This document shows, one piece after another, positions 14,702-22,233 of a DNA stretch of 22,233 nt. Location of the stretch: positions 125,400 through 147,632 of the forward strand of contig DKQG01000053.1 of the NCBI GenBank assembly GCA_002471575.1. The letters are read 5' to 3'. This DNA is from Alphaproteobacteria bacterium UBA7314 (GTDB lineage: Bacteria; Pseudomonadota; Alphaproteobacteria; MPNO01; UBA830). The position numbers and the translations under genes were made by a program. The first letter of the stretch is position 1, and the number at the start of each line of letters is the position of its first letter. The notes beneath the pieces were generated by a model. That model saw only the letters and a list, made by a program, of their open reading frames with translations, was not told the DNA's origin and ran no database searches.

Positions 14702-15684
14702 TTCATGACTCCCGTCAGGCGCAGGCATTCGTATTCAAGTTCCGCCAGGCGCCGTCCGATCAGGGCAAGTTCCAAGCTCGTTTCAGCGCCCGACCGGTGA
14801 CGCATAGATTGCTGCAGGGCAATCACCGCCCATCGGGCATGCGCCATGGTTTCCCAGTAGGCGATTAGCTCGGCGTCGAGCGACCGCCCCGATGCGTGTT
14901 CGTATGCGTTATAAAAAACGTTGCGGGCGGCAATGCCGCCAGCTTCCAATTCCGGCGCGGAAAACCGCCAACATCGGGCGCAGAACCATGCCACGTCTTC
15001 GTGAGGATCGCCCCAGCCGGCGAACTCCCAGTCCAGCACGCCTGTTAGTTTCCTGTCATTGACCATGTAGTTCCCGGTCCTGAAATCGCGGTGGCACAGA
15101 ACCGTTTCGCCGGTTGACGGCGCGTGTTTTTCCAGCCAGCGCAATGTCCACTCGAGTGCCGGATGTGGTTCCGGCAGTTCGTCCAAGTATCCGCGGTACT
15201 TCGAAATAGCGTCGAGTGCCGGCGATGCGACGATCGAGCCCAGGAAATCCAGATCGGGCTGCGGCGGTACGATCCGGTGAATGCGTGCTAGTTCGATCCC
15301 GAGCGCGGCGGCTAGGTCCGGCTGTTCGCCCGCCCGTGTAACCCGGATACCCAGGGCCTCGCCGTCGATCTGCTGCATCAGGTAGAACGGCTTTCCCGCT
15401 ACCCCCGCATCGCCGCAGTACCAGTAAGGTTTCGGCACCGTGACTCCGCCGGCTTCCGCCGCTTTCAGAAATGCGAACTGCTGGTCCAGCGGGCGGCTTT
15501 CGGCGATCGCCGCTGTGGCTTCAGCGCGTAATACCATTTGATGGGTGCCGTTGAAGGCGCCGCCATGAATAATGACGGTTAGGGCTCGGTTTTCCTGGAT
15601 TGCCCCGCCGGTCAGTAGATTGCCGTCTTCGACGGTGACGCTGTCTGCACCGGCGGCCTCGCGGATGAAGGGACCGAGCGGCAT
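14698..15684 (-). CDS. Aminoglycoside-phosphotransferase-like acyl-CoA kinase (LvaA/ACAD10-11 kinase-like)
   Basis: Protein-kinase-fold phosphotransferase of the APH group found with acyl-CoA dehydrogenases. The 328 residues contain a glycine-rich nucleotide loop near 24-45 and a catalytic loop LCHRDFRTGNYMV (Asp200, Asn205). The metal-binding segment GVLDWEFAGWGDPHEDVAWF follows, with Asp218 in the DFG position. Homologues linked to acyl-CoA dehydrogenases, such as P. putida LvaA and the N-terminal domains of mammalian ACAD10/ACAD11, phosphorylate the hydroxyl of 4-hydroxyacyl-CoAs. It is therefore unlikely to be an antibiotic-resistance enzyme. ATG at 15684 is preceded by AAGAAGG. It lies 52 bases after the dehydrogenase gene and overlaps the next gene by GTGA. 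Confidence 0.88.
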   Translation of the reverse strand: MPLGPFIREAAGADSVTVEDGNLLTGGAIQENRALTVIIHGGAFNGTHQMVLRAEATAAIAESRPLDQQFAFLKAAEAGGVTVPKPYWYCGDAGVAGKPFYLMQQIDGEALGIRVTRAGEQPDLAAALGIELARIHRIVPPQPDLDFLGSIVASPALDAISKYRGYLDELPEPHPALEWTLRWLEKHAPSTGETVLCHRDFRTGNYMVNDRKLTGVLDWEFAGWGDPHEDVAWFCARCWRFSAPELEAGGIAARNVFYNAYEHASGRSLDAELIAYWETMAHARWAVIALQQSMRHRSGAETSLELALIGRRLAELEYECLRLTGVMK

Positions 15685-15736
15685 GTCAGAGATCCCTTCT
15701 TATGTCCGGTGCGGGTTTTTGGAATCGGATCATGAT

Positions 15737-16933
15737 CTAGTCCCAGCTCCAGAAATCGATCCCTTCCGCCAGCAGGTGACGGGACAGCACCATCTTGTGC
15801 GTTTCCGAAGAGCCGTCGACCAGCCGCGCCTGGCGGGCGTAGCGGTACATCCATTCCAGCGGTGTGTCCTTGGAGTAGCCGCGCGCGCCGCGTAGCTGAA
15901 TTGCGGTGTCTATCGCTTTGTGCAGGGTTTCCGACACCACCACCTTGGCCATGGAAACTTCCTTACGGGCGAAATCCCCAGAATCGAGCTTGACCGCCGC
16001 GCGCATGGTCAGCAGACGGCCGATTTCGATCTGCATCGCCGCTTCGCCCAGCAGCCATTGCACGCCCTCGTGGTCGGCTAGCGCATCGCCGAAGGCTTCT
16101 CGTTCGCGCACGTAATCGAACGTTTCCTCTAGTGCGCGTTTAGCCATACCGGTCCATCGCATGCAGTGGGTCAGCCGCGCGGTGCCGAGGCGGATCTGCG
16201 CGACCTTTAGCCCGTCGCCGACCTCCATCAGCCGGTTCTCGTCGGGGATTTCCAGCCCATCGAACGAAATCTCGCAATGGCCGCCGTGTTCTTCCGGCCC
16301 CATGATGGGGATGCGGCGCAGGATTTCCCATCCCGGCTGGTCGGCGTCAAATAGGAAGGCGCTGAGCCCCCTCCGCGTGTCGTCGGACGTGCGGGCGATC
16401 AGAATAAAGTGCTGCGCCTCGCCGGCGCCGGTGATGAACCACTTGCGCCCGTTGACGACCCAGGTGTCGCCTTTTTTATTGGCCGTGGTCTGCATTGCCG
16501 ACGGGTCAGATCCCGATCCCGGCGCTGGTTCAGTCATCGCAAAGGACGATCGCACTTTGCCGTCGATGATGGGCTGAAGCCAGCGTTCTTTCTGTGCGTC
16601 AGTGCCGATCTTGTTGAGGATGATCATGTTTCCGTCGTCCGGCGCCGCCGAATTGAAACAGACTGGTCCGAAAATCGACCGGTTCATTTCCTCATAGCAG
16701 GGCGTCATGCCGGCAACACTCAGGCCCTGGCCACCTCGTTCCTTAGGCATCTGAAGTGACCAAAGACCCTCCGCCTTGACCTTGGTGCGTACGTCTTCCA
16801 GCACGTTGGGCCGGATGTTCTCGTGTTCGTCGTAATTGGCGCTGTCGGCTTCCAACGGAATGATGTGCGCGTCGACGAATGCGCGGATACGAGCGCGATA
16901 GTCGTCGATTTCGGGGGGCAGGGCGAAGTCCAT
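15737..16933 (-). CDS. Acyl-CoA dehydrogenase family protein (ACAD10/11, LvaC-like)
   Basis: FAD enzyme of 398 residues with the full acyl-CoA dehydrogenase fold. The helical N-terminus is MDFALPPEIDDYRARIRAFV. The flavin-binding middle section is FAMTEPAPGSGSDPSAMQTT followed by WVVNGRKWFITGAGEAQ. The C-terminal helical domain has QLRGARGYSKDTPLEWMYRY and RQARLVDGSSETHKMVL. The last segment places Asp where classical members carry the catalytic Glu of EGTxxIQR, as in the ACAD10/11 group. Enzymes of this group paired with a kinase act on 4-phosphoacyl-CoA in the removal of the 4-hydroxyl. It follows the SDR gene by 8 bases with GGAAA ahead of its ATG, and precedes the kinase gene. Confidence 0.92.
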   Translation of the reverse strand: MDFALPPEIDDYRARIRAFVDAHIIPLEADSANYDEHENIRPNVLEDVRTKVKAEGLWSLQMPKERGGQGLSVAGMTPCYEEMNRSIFGPVCFNSAAPDDGNMIILNKIGTDAQKERWLQPIIDGKVRSSFAMTEPAPGSGSDPSAMQTTANKKGDTWVVNGRKWFITGAGEAQHFILIARTSDDTRRGLSAFLFDADQPGWEILRRIPIMGPEEHGGHCEISFDGLEIPDENRLMEVGDGLKVAQIRLGTARLTHCMRWTGMAKRALEETFDYVREREAFGDALADHEGVQWLLGEAAMQIEIGRLLTMRAAVKLDSGDFARKEVSMAKVVVSETLHKAIDTAIQLRGARGYSKDTPLEWMYRYARQARLVDGSSETHKMVLSRHLLAEGIDFWSWD

Positions 16934-16941
16934 GTTTTTCC

Positions 16942-17700
16942 TTACATTCCACTGAGGCTGAGGCCACCGTCTATGGTAACGATTTCTCCGGTCATATAGC
17001 TCCCCGCGGGGGAGGTCAGCAACAGCAGAACCCCTTCGAGGTCGGCAACCCGCCCAAACCGGCGTTGGGCCACGCGTTTGACGATTTTTTCGCCTGCCGG
17101 ACCGGCCAGAAAATCGCGATTGAGATCAGTTTCGATATATCCTGGTGCGATGGCGTTCACCGAAATGCCGTGCCGCGCCAGTTCCAGCGCCGACGTCCGG
17201 GTCAGCTGGTTGATCCCGGCCTTCGACGCTGCATAGGCATGGACCTGCCCACTGGGCGTAATCCCCAGCATCGACGAGATGTTCACGATCCGCCCGCCTG
17301 CTCGGGCCGCAATCAGGCGTTTCGATACCGCCTGGGTCATCAGGAAGCAGCCTGTCAAGTTGGTGTCGGTCACCTGGCGCCAGTCTTCCGGCGGGGTATC
17401 GACCAGCGCGTCATTGGTCACCGTTCCAGCATTGTTGATCAGAATGTTGACCGGCCCGAAGGCCTGTTCTGCGGCTTTCAGCGCGGCGTCGATACTGACC
17501 GGGTCGGTGACGTTAATCTCAACCGGAAGGGTCTCGCCGCCGATCTCGTTAGATGCTTCGGCGCATTTGTCGGCCCGTCGCGCTGCCAGCACCACCGAGG
17601 CGCCGGCGTCGGCCAAGAACTCCGCAAACGCCCGGCCCAGCCCCGACGATGCGCCCGTGACAAGTGCTACCTGTCCCGCCAATGAGAAATCGGCGTTCAT
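16942..17700 (-). CDS. Short-chain dehydrogenase/reductase (SDR)
   Basis: Classical SDR of 252 residues, NAD(P)-dependent. The Rossmann motif TGASSGLG is at 15-22, NNAG at 89-92, and the catalytic set is Asn114, Ser142/143, Tyr156, Lys160 (YAASK). The C-terminal IDGGLSLSGM is typical of FabG-like reductases. ARR after beta-strand 2 hints at NADP(H) preference. The open frame extends 65 codons further upstream inside the dehalogenase gene, but ATG at 17700 overlaps the dehalogenase stop (ATGA, 17697-17700) and matches the family N-terminus. In the Lva-type route an SDR (LvaD) interconverts oxo- and hydroxyacyl-CoA; here it could also oxidise the alcohol made by the dehalogenase (inference). 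Confidence 0.93.
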   Translation of the reverse strand: MNADFSLAGQVALVTGASSGLGRAFAEFLADAGASVVLAARRADKCAEASNEIGGETLPVEINVTDPVSIDAALKAAEQAFGPVNILINNAGTVTNDALVDTPPEDWRQVTDTNLTGCFLMTQAVSKRLIAARAGGRIVNISSMLGITPSGQVHAYAASKAGINQLTRTSALELARHGISVNAIAPGYIETDLNRDFLAGPAGEKIVKRVAQRRFGRVADLEGVLLLLTSPAGSYMTGEIVTIDGGLSLSGM

Positions 17701-18566
17701 GACATGTCCTTCAGCCAGTCTGCCACCGCAAGGCCTATCTGATCGGCTGAATCTTCCTGGATGAAATGGATGCCCGGCACGGTCACCTCGTCCTGGTTGG
17801 ACCAACTCCGGCAAAACTCGCGCTGGCGGCCCACCAGAATGGCACCAGGTTCGGCGTTGATGAACAGTTTTGGTGTGTTGGATTGTTTCAGCCAATCGGC
17901 GTAGTCTTGCACGATTTCGACAACATCGGGGGGTTCTCCGGCGAGGGGAATTTCGCGCGGCCAGCTCAGCGTTGGCCGACGGTCCTCGCCCGGTTCCTCG
18001 AAGGGCCGCCGGTATTCCGCCATTTCGTTTTCCGTAAGCACGCGCTGGATCGAATGCGGCAGAATTAGTTCGACGAAGATGTTATTTTTCAGCACAAGCT
18101 CGTGACCGGCGTTAGACCGCAATCCCCTAAAAATGGGGCGCGACGGTTCTGGCCAGTCATCCCAGTCCAACGGACACACGATGCCTTCCATATAGGCGAT
18201 GCCTGCCACCGCATCGCGGTGACGGTTGGCCCAGTCGAACCCCAGTGCCGAGCCCCAGTCGTGCACCACTAGCGTAACTTTCTCCGTGACGCCGATATGA
18301 TCGAACAGGGCGTCGAGATATTCCCGGTGTTCGGCAAAACGGTATCGGTATGGGCCGGATCCTTCCAGCTTTTCGGAATCCCCCATGCCGATCAGGTCGG
18401 GCGCAATGCAGCGGCCGATGCTCTCAAGATGCGGCATCACGTTACGCCACAGATAGGAAGATGTCGGATTGCCGTGCAGGAAGACGATCGGATCGCCCGT
18501 GCCGCGCTCCACCCAGGCCATCTTGCGCCCGTTAATTGTAGTGGTTTTCTTGTCTGTCCAGGTCAC
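17697..18566 (-). CDS. Haloalkane dehalogenase (HLD-II-like)
   Basis: Alpha/beta hydrolase of 289 residues predicted to cleave carbon-halogen bonds hydrolytically, giving an alcohol and halide. The pentad of subfamily II is complete: nucleophile Asp103 and halide-binding Trp104 in VVHDWGSALG, halide-binding Asn33 in FLHGNPTSSYLWRN, catalytic acid Glu239 in FINAEPGAI, and base His267 in GIHFIQED. The cap domain covers about residues 130-215. It starts with GTG at 18566, one base after the stop of the enoyl-CoA isomerase gene, and its stop overlaps the SDR start. Placement inside an acyl-CoA operon is unusual and suggests a halogenated fatty-acid-like or lipid-derived substrate (inference). Some relatives of HLD-II, such as marine luciferases, have other activities, so assay is needed. 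Confidence 0.92.
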   Translation of the reverse strand: MTWTDKKTTTINGRKMAWVERGTGDPIVFLHGNPTSSYLWRNVMPHLESIGRCIAPDLIGMGDSEKLEGSGPYRYRFAEHREYLDALFDHIGVTEKVTLVVHDWGSALGFDWANRHRDAVAGIAYMEGIVCPLDWDDWPEPSRPIFRGLRSNAGHELVLKNNIFVELILPHSIQRVLTENEMAEYRRPFEEPGEDRRPTLSWPREIPLAGEPPDVVEIVQDYADWLKQSNTPKLFINAEPGAILVGRQREFCRSWSNQDEVTVPGIHFIQEDSADQIGLAVADWLKDMS

Positions 18567-18567
18567 G

Positions 18568-19371
18568 TCACCTGCCCTTGAAATCCGGTTTACGTTTGTT
18601 GATGAATCCGTCGATACCTTCCACGGCGTCGGCTGTCCGCGTCAATGCGCCGATCGACCGAGTTTCCCGGTCCATCTGGGTTTCCAGCCCGGCATCCCAA
18701 GTTTCCTGCAGCAAGCGCTTGGTCGCTCCATATGCCTTGGTCGGACCGGCGGCGAAGATCTTTGCCTGTTCCATGGCGGCGTCATAGAGGTCGTCGTCCG
18801 GTACCACCCGGTCGATGACGCCCATCTCGCAGGCTTCGTCTGCGCTTAGCATCCGGTTAGTCAGCATCAGCTCCTTGGCGCGTCGCAGCCCGACCAGCCT
18901 CGGCAGATACCAGGTGGACGATCCGTCCGGCGACAGACCGGCCGCCGTATAGGCCAGGGTAAAGCGCGTGGACTGCCCGGCAATCGTAATATCGCAGGCC
19001 GCGGCGAGGCTGAACCCTGCACCCGCCGCCATGCCATTGATCGCGCCCACGACCGGGGCATCCATGTGTGCCATGCGAGAGATCGCAGCGTGCAGCAGCC
19101 CGGTGATTTCCTTCAGTGCCGCGCCGAGCTTTTCTCCCTGCGCCGAGAAATACTTCAGATCGCCGCCTGCGGAAAACATTGACCCTTCGCCGGTCAACAT
19201 CACGGCACGGATATCGTCTCGTTCGTCGCAGGCGATGGCGGCGTCGAAGAGGTCGCGGCAGATCGCCGGGTTGAACGCGTTCGCCGCGTCCGGGCGGTTC
19301 AACGCCAGCCGAGCTATGCCCTCCGCGACGTCAAATGCCAAATTCTCAAAGGACGGGGTTTCGTATACCAC
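18568..19371 (-). CDS. Enoyl-CoA hydratase/isomerase family protein (PaaG/ECI-like)
   Basis: Crotonase-fold protein of 267 residues. Oxyanion-hole segments are FSAGGDLKYF and NGMAAGAGFSLAAACD. The two Glu residues of classical enoyl-CoA hydratases are not both kept: the first position (GGCELA in hydratases) is Ser here, and the second lies in AYTAAGLSPDGSSTWYLPRL with Asp. This pattern resembles PaaG-like isomerases that shift double bonds, so isomerase rather than hydratase activity is likely. It starts at GTG 19371, with GAAGGGAA in good position. It is the first gene of the minus-strand operon and diverges from the acyl-CoA ligase across about 90 bases. Confidence 0.88.
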   Translation of the reverse strand: MVYETPSFENLAFDVAEGIARLALNRPDAANAFNPAICRDLFDAAIACDERDDIRAVMLTGEGSMFSAGGDLKYFSAQGEKLGAALKEITGLLHAAISRMAHMDAPVVGAINGMAAGAGFSLAAACDITIAGQSTRFTLAYTAAGLSPDGSSTWYLPRLVGLRRAKELMLTNRMLSADEACEMGVIDRVVPDDDLYDAAMEQAKIFAAGPTKAYGATKRLLQETWDAGLETQMDRETRSIGALTRTADAVEGIDGFINKRKPDFKGR

Positions 19372-19462
19372 GCTTGTTCCCTTCTACAGATTGTCATGCG
19401 CCGTCCCCGGCGATAGTTTCGGTTTAAACGTAAAATGCTGACAATCAAAGGGAGGAACGCGG
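19372..19462. promoter_or_regulatory. Divergent promoter region between isomerase operon and acyl-CoA ligase
   Basis: These 91 bases must drive both directions. A strong ribosome site AAGGGAGG (19448-19455) serves the ligase. Plus-strand TAAAAT at about 19430-19435 could be its -10 element, but no good -35 hexamer is visible. The AT-rich stretch GGTTTAAACGTAAAATG in the middle is a plausible regulator site; I could not recognise a known operator. Confidence 0.4.
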
Positions 19463-21088
19463 ATGCTCGGGCTGATGATGGACAAACCGCTGCTCATTTC
19501 GTCGGTACTGAACTACGCGGCGAAATACCACGGCGGGACAGAAATCGTCTCGCGCACGGTCGAGGGAGCGATCCACCGCTATAACTATGCCGATGCAGAG
19601 GCTCGGTCGAAAAAGCTGGCGCAGGCGCTGCAGCGTCTCGGCATCGGAGACGGCGACCGGGTGGCGACGCTGGCATGGAACGGCTTCCGGCATTTCGAGC
19701 TCTATTACGGCGTGTCGGGGATGGGCGCAGTCTGCCACATGGTGAACCCGCGGCTTTTCGCCGGCCAGATTTCCTACATCCTGGATAACGCCGAAGACAA
19801 AATCGTGTTCGCCGACCTGACATTCGTGGAATTGCTGGAACAGATCGCGCCGGACGCGGCATCCGTGAAGGCCTTCGTTGTTATGACCGATGAAGCCAAC
19901 ATGCCTGATACAAGCCTGCCCAACGTGCATTGCTACGAGACCCTGCTAGCGGTGGAAGACGGCGACTACGACTGGCCGCAGTTTGACGAAAACACCGCGT
20001 CGTCCATGTGCTACAGCTCGGGCACGACCGGGAACCCGAAGGGTGTGCTGTATTCCCACCGCTCCACCGTACTTCACGCCTGGGCGGCGATGACGCCCGA
20101 CATGCTTAACATCGCCGCGGCCGACGCCATCATGCCGGTCGTGCCGATGTTCCACGTCAATGCCTGGGGCATTCCCTACGCTGCCGCCATGGCGGGCGCC
20201 AAGCTGGTGATGCCGGGCGCCGCGATGGATGGTGAGAGCATTCATGCGATGATCGAGGATGAGGGCGTCACCATCTCCGCCGGCGTGCCGACTGTGTGGC
20301 TCGGTCTGCTCGATTACCTGGAGCGCACTGGCAAGACGGTCGAAAAGTTCAAGTATTGCGTGATCGGCGGCTCCGCCGCGCCACGCGCGATGAGCGTCGA
20401 GATGGAAGAAAAATACGGTGTTCACGTGCTCCATGCCTGGGGCATGACCGAGATGTCGCCGCTCGGCACCGTTAACTGGCCAAAGCATGGCATGGAAGGT
20501 GAATCCGACGAAGACCGCTACAACCGGCAGGTCAAGCAGGGCCGACCGTGCTACGGCATCGACATGAAAATCGTCAACGACGTCAACGAATCCCTGCCGG
20601 AAGACGGCGAGGCGTTCGGCGAATTGAAAGTGCGCGGCCCCTGGGTGTGCAGCGAATATTACCGCGGCGAGGGCGACAACCACGATGCCGATGGCTGGTT
20701 TGCGACCGGCGATGTCGCGACCATCGATTCCGACGGCTACATGCACGTCACCGACCGGTCGAAAGACGTCATCAAGTCGGGCGGCGAGTGGATTAGCTCG
20801 ATCGAGCTTGAAAATATCGCCGTCGGCCATCCCGGCGTGTTCGAGGCCGCGGTGATCGGCGTCACGCATCCCAAATGGGACGAACGCCCATTGCTGGTAG
20901 TGGTCCGCAATGAGGACAGCGAGGTGACGGCGGAAGAACTGCTGACCTATTACGTCGGCAAGGTCGCCAAGTGGTGGATCCCCGACGACGTCGCCTTTGT
21001 AGACGAACTGCCGCACACGGCGACCGGTAAGCTGCTGAAGATGGATCTTCGGAACAGCTTCGAAGGCTACGAACTGCCGACGGGGTGA
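19463..21088 (+). CDS. Acyl-CoA synthetase (AMP-binding, medium/long-chain fatty-acid ligase; LvaE-like role)
   Basis: ANL-superfamily ligase of 541 residues that activates a carboxylic acid to its acyl-CoA via an acyl-adenylate. The P-loop motif YSSGTTGNPKG is at 184-194, the A5 motif HAWGMTEMSPLGTV near 325, the A7/A8 region GWFATGDVATIDSDGY and DRSKDVIKSGGEWISSIELE, and the catalytic lysine is Lys523 in TATGKLLKMDLR. No signal peptide or membrane helix is seen. ATG at 19463 is 7 bases past a strong AAGGGAGG. It diverges from the isomerase-dehalogenase-SDR-dehydrogenase-kinase operon and would supply acyl-CoA substrate to it, as LvaE does for LvaA-D. Chain-length preference cannot be read from sequence. 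Confidence 0.94.
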   Translation: MLGLMMDKPLLISSVLNYAAKYHGGTEIVSRTVEGAIHRYNYADAEARSKKLAQALQRLGIGDGDRVATLAWNGFRHFELYYGVSGMGAVCHMVNPRLFAGQISYILDNAEDKIVFADLTFVELLEQIAPDAASVKAFVVMTDEANMPDTSLPNVHCYETLLAVEDGDYDWPQFDENTASSMCYSSGTTGNPKGVLYSHRSTVLHAWAAMTPDMLNIAAADAIMPVVPMFHVNAWGIPYAAAMAGAKLVMPGAAMDGESIHAMIEDEGVTISAGVPTVWLGLLDYLERTGKTVEKFKYCVIGGSAAPRAMSVEMEEKYGVHVLHAWGMTEMSPLGTVNWPKHGMEGESDEDRYNRQVKQGRPCYGIDMKIVNDVNESLPEDGEAFGELKVRGPWVCSEYYRGEGDNHDADGWFATGDVATIDSDGYMHVTDRSKDVIKSGGEWISSIELENIAVGHPGVFEAAVIGVTHPKWDERPLLVVVRNEDSEVTAEELLTYYVGKVAKWWIPDDVAFVDELPHTATGKLLKMDLRNSFEGYELPTG

Positions 21089-21150
21089 CGCTCTAATTCA
21101 TGCTCCCCATTTTATGGAGAGCAGGAGACAGTCACGGGCGAAAATACCCA

Positions 21151-21201
21151 ATGCCAAAAGAATGCTGGCGTTCGTGCGGACTCCGGCATTCTTTTGGGCA
21201 T
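21151..21201 (+). terminator. Long hairpin downstream of the acyl-CoA ligase
   Basis: ATGCCAAAAGAATGCTGG (21151-21168) pairs with CCGGCATTCTTTTGGGCAT (21183-21201), giving about 18 base pairs with one G-U and one bulged base, and a 14-base loop. No T-run follows, so it is not a textbook intrinsic terminator; it may end or stabilise transcripts arriving from either side. Confidence 0.55.
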
Positions 21202-21346
21202 GCGGTGACAAAGTTCTGAAAAACTCTGCCAGCATCTATCTCCCCAGGTCCTGACGCGGGGAACCGGTTTGTTGTCACGCCTTGTTTTTCAAGCCTCCTG
21301 CCCCTCGGGGCGGGTCGGGGGGCTGAGAGAGCGCGTTTGAGCGCGT

Positions 21347-22192
21347 CTACCCCCGCACCAACCCCTTGCCCGCTTCTACGTCGTCGAGGAATTCCTGCAG
21401 TACGGTGTTGAACAGTTTCGGTTCCTCAAGGTTCAGCACATGGCCGGTATGAGGCATTACGAACAAGCGTGAGCCTTCTATCAGCTCTTTCATGAACAGG
21501 CCCGGCGCCAGGCAGCGCTGGTCGTCGTCACCGGTCACGATCATCGACGGTACCGAGATGGCCCGGATTCTATCTTCCAGATCCCACAGCCCGGGGCGAG
21601 AGGCCTGCACGCCCCGCTGGGTCAGTGCCGAGCCAATGTCGGAATGTTCCTGCAGGCGGGAAACGAACCCGGCCCAGCCGCGCGGATCCTTCTGCTTAAA
21701 GGTCAGGCGGCCCGGCACGGTGACGTATTCCTCGGCGAAGTCGGCCGCGCCGCGGGTCTCGAAATTTTCGGCAACAGACAACGACAACGCGCGAAAGTCG
21801 GCGCGCGTGCCGGGCTCGGCGCCGTAGCCACAGCCGCAGATCGTTAGCGACAGCGCTCGGTCGGCGTAGGCAATGCCGAAATGCAGGGTCGCGAAGCCGC
21901 CCATCGAAAGGCCCACGATATGCGCGTTGTCGATACCGAGATGATCGAGCACCGCCAGCGCGTCGTCACGCGCGATATCCTGCGAATAGCTGGCTTCTTC
22001 CTCCGGGATGTCGGAGCCCGGATACCCGCGTGCCGAATAGACGATGCAACGACGCCGCCGGCTGAAATGGCTGACCTGTGGTTCCCACGCCCGCCAGTCG
22101 CCGGCGAATTCGTGGATGAACAGGATAGGCGGCCCGTCGCCGGTTTCCTCGTAATAGAGCTTCACCCCGTCTCTGGCAGTCGCGAATGGCAT
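21347..22192 (-). CDS. Alpha/beta hydrolase
   Basis: Esterase/lactonase-like alpha/beta-hydrolase of 281 residues, cytoplasmic. The nucleophile elbow is GLSMGG (Ser96), the acid lies in VTGDDDQRC (about Asp223) and the base in HTGHVLNLEEP (His251). The oxyanion loop is HEFAGDWRAW rather than the common HGxxG, a moderate oddity. The region resembles 3-oxoadipate enol-lactonase-type hydrolases, but that is only fold-level similarity and the substrate is unknown. ATG at 22192 is preceded by GGAAAAAAAC. A preceding minus-strand gene appears to stop at 22205, 12 bases before this start, so it is probably in an operon that continues beyond the window. Confidence 0.9.
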   Translation of the reverse strand: MPFATARDGVKLYYEETGDGPPILFIHEFAGDWRAWEPQVSHFSRRRRCIVYSARGYPGSDIPEEEASYSQDIARDDALAVLDHLGIDNAHIVGLSMGGFATLHFGIAYADRALSLTICGCGYGAEPGTRADFRALSLSVAENFETRGAADFAEEYVTVPGRLTFKQKDPRGWAGFVSRLQEHSDIGSALTQRGVQASRPGLWDLEDRIRAISVPSMIVTGDDDQRCLAPGLFMKELIEGSRLFVMPHTGHVLNLEEPKLFNTVLQEFLDDVEAGKGLVRG

Positions 22193-22204
22193 GTTTTTTT
22201 CCAG

Positions 22205-22233
22205 TCACTGCACCAGCCCTCTCTCCCTCGCGG
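22205..22233 (-). CDS. Possible 3' end of an upstream gene cut by the window edge
   Basis: On the minus strand one frame reads AREGERGLVQ-like residues (visible: AREREGLVQ-type basic tail, eight codons) and stops with TGA at 22205-22207, 12 bases before the hydrolase ATG. Nothing more can be said from 29 bases; only the tight spacing suggests a real gene end. Confidence 0.25.

Noticed and set aside
14698..15684. Aminoglycoside resistance gene
   Set aside because: Although the fold is APH-like, its neighbours (acyl-CoA dehydrogenase, SDR, DUF6285-like protein) point to an acyl-CoA kinase role.
19946..21016. 356-residue minus-strand open frame
   Set aside because: Antisense shadow of the acyl-CoA ligase, rich in His, Asp and Gly as expected from reversed codons.

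Overview
The window looks like chromosome from a moderately GC-rich alphaproteobacterium, probably near Rhodospirillales/Rhodospirillaceae (inference). The support is a CarD-type RNA polymerase regulator with a Lys/Ala/Pro tail, PagL-type lipid A deacylase, membrane-anchored DnaQ-like exonuclease, and acyl-CoA-centred operons with ATGA overlaps. There is no phage, plasmid or CRISPR machinery. Intact genes alternate with decayed ones: at least five gene remnants can be read (nucleotidyl cyclase, FkbM methyltransferase, trypsin-like protease, lytic transglycosylase and an exported protein of unknown function).

Layout. 1-637: 5'-truncated carD-like gene. 704-2757 (minus): cyclase remnant and M48 lipoprotein metalloprotease. 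3319-4910 (plus): prolyl aminopeptidase and PagL-like outer-membrane deacylase. 5022-6256: degenerate FkbM gene, tRNA-Arg(CCT), a cluster of TGTGTGAC repeats, and an AT-richer protease remnant; this looks like a worn tRNA-associated insertion site. 6400-13613 (minus): one long colinear run, read from its promoter end as a TroABCD-type metal ABC transporter (binding protein, ATPase, two permeases), class III CoA transferase, glutathione S-transferase, ruined lytic transglycosylase and exonuclease. A near-perfect palindrome with the TAGC-N4-GCTA core of MntR operators lies over the -35 side of the only good promoter upstream of the transporter. 13806-14260: remnant of an unknown exported protein.

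14285-21088 is the most interesting block. A minus-strand operon (enoyl-CoA isomerase-like protein, haloalkane dehalogenase, SDR, ACAD10/11-like acyl-CoA dehydrogenase, aminoglycoside-phosphotransferase-like kinase, DUF6285-like small protein) diverges from an acyl-CoA ligase. Ligase, SDR, dehydrogenase, kinase and small protein match the composition of the Pseudomonas putida LvaA-E route, in which a 4-hydroxyacyl-CoA is phosphorylated and the phosphate removed so that beta-oxidation can proceed. Here a haloalkane dehalogenase, which makes hydroxyl groups from C-halogen bonds, is translationally coupled to the SDR. I infer a possible dehalogenation-to-hydroxyacyl-CoA-to-beta-oxidation pathway. 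The window closes with an alpha/beta hydrolase (21347-22192, minus), probably downstream of another gene cut by the edge.
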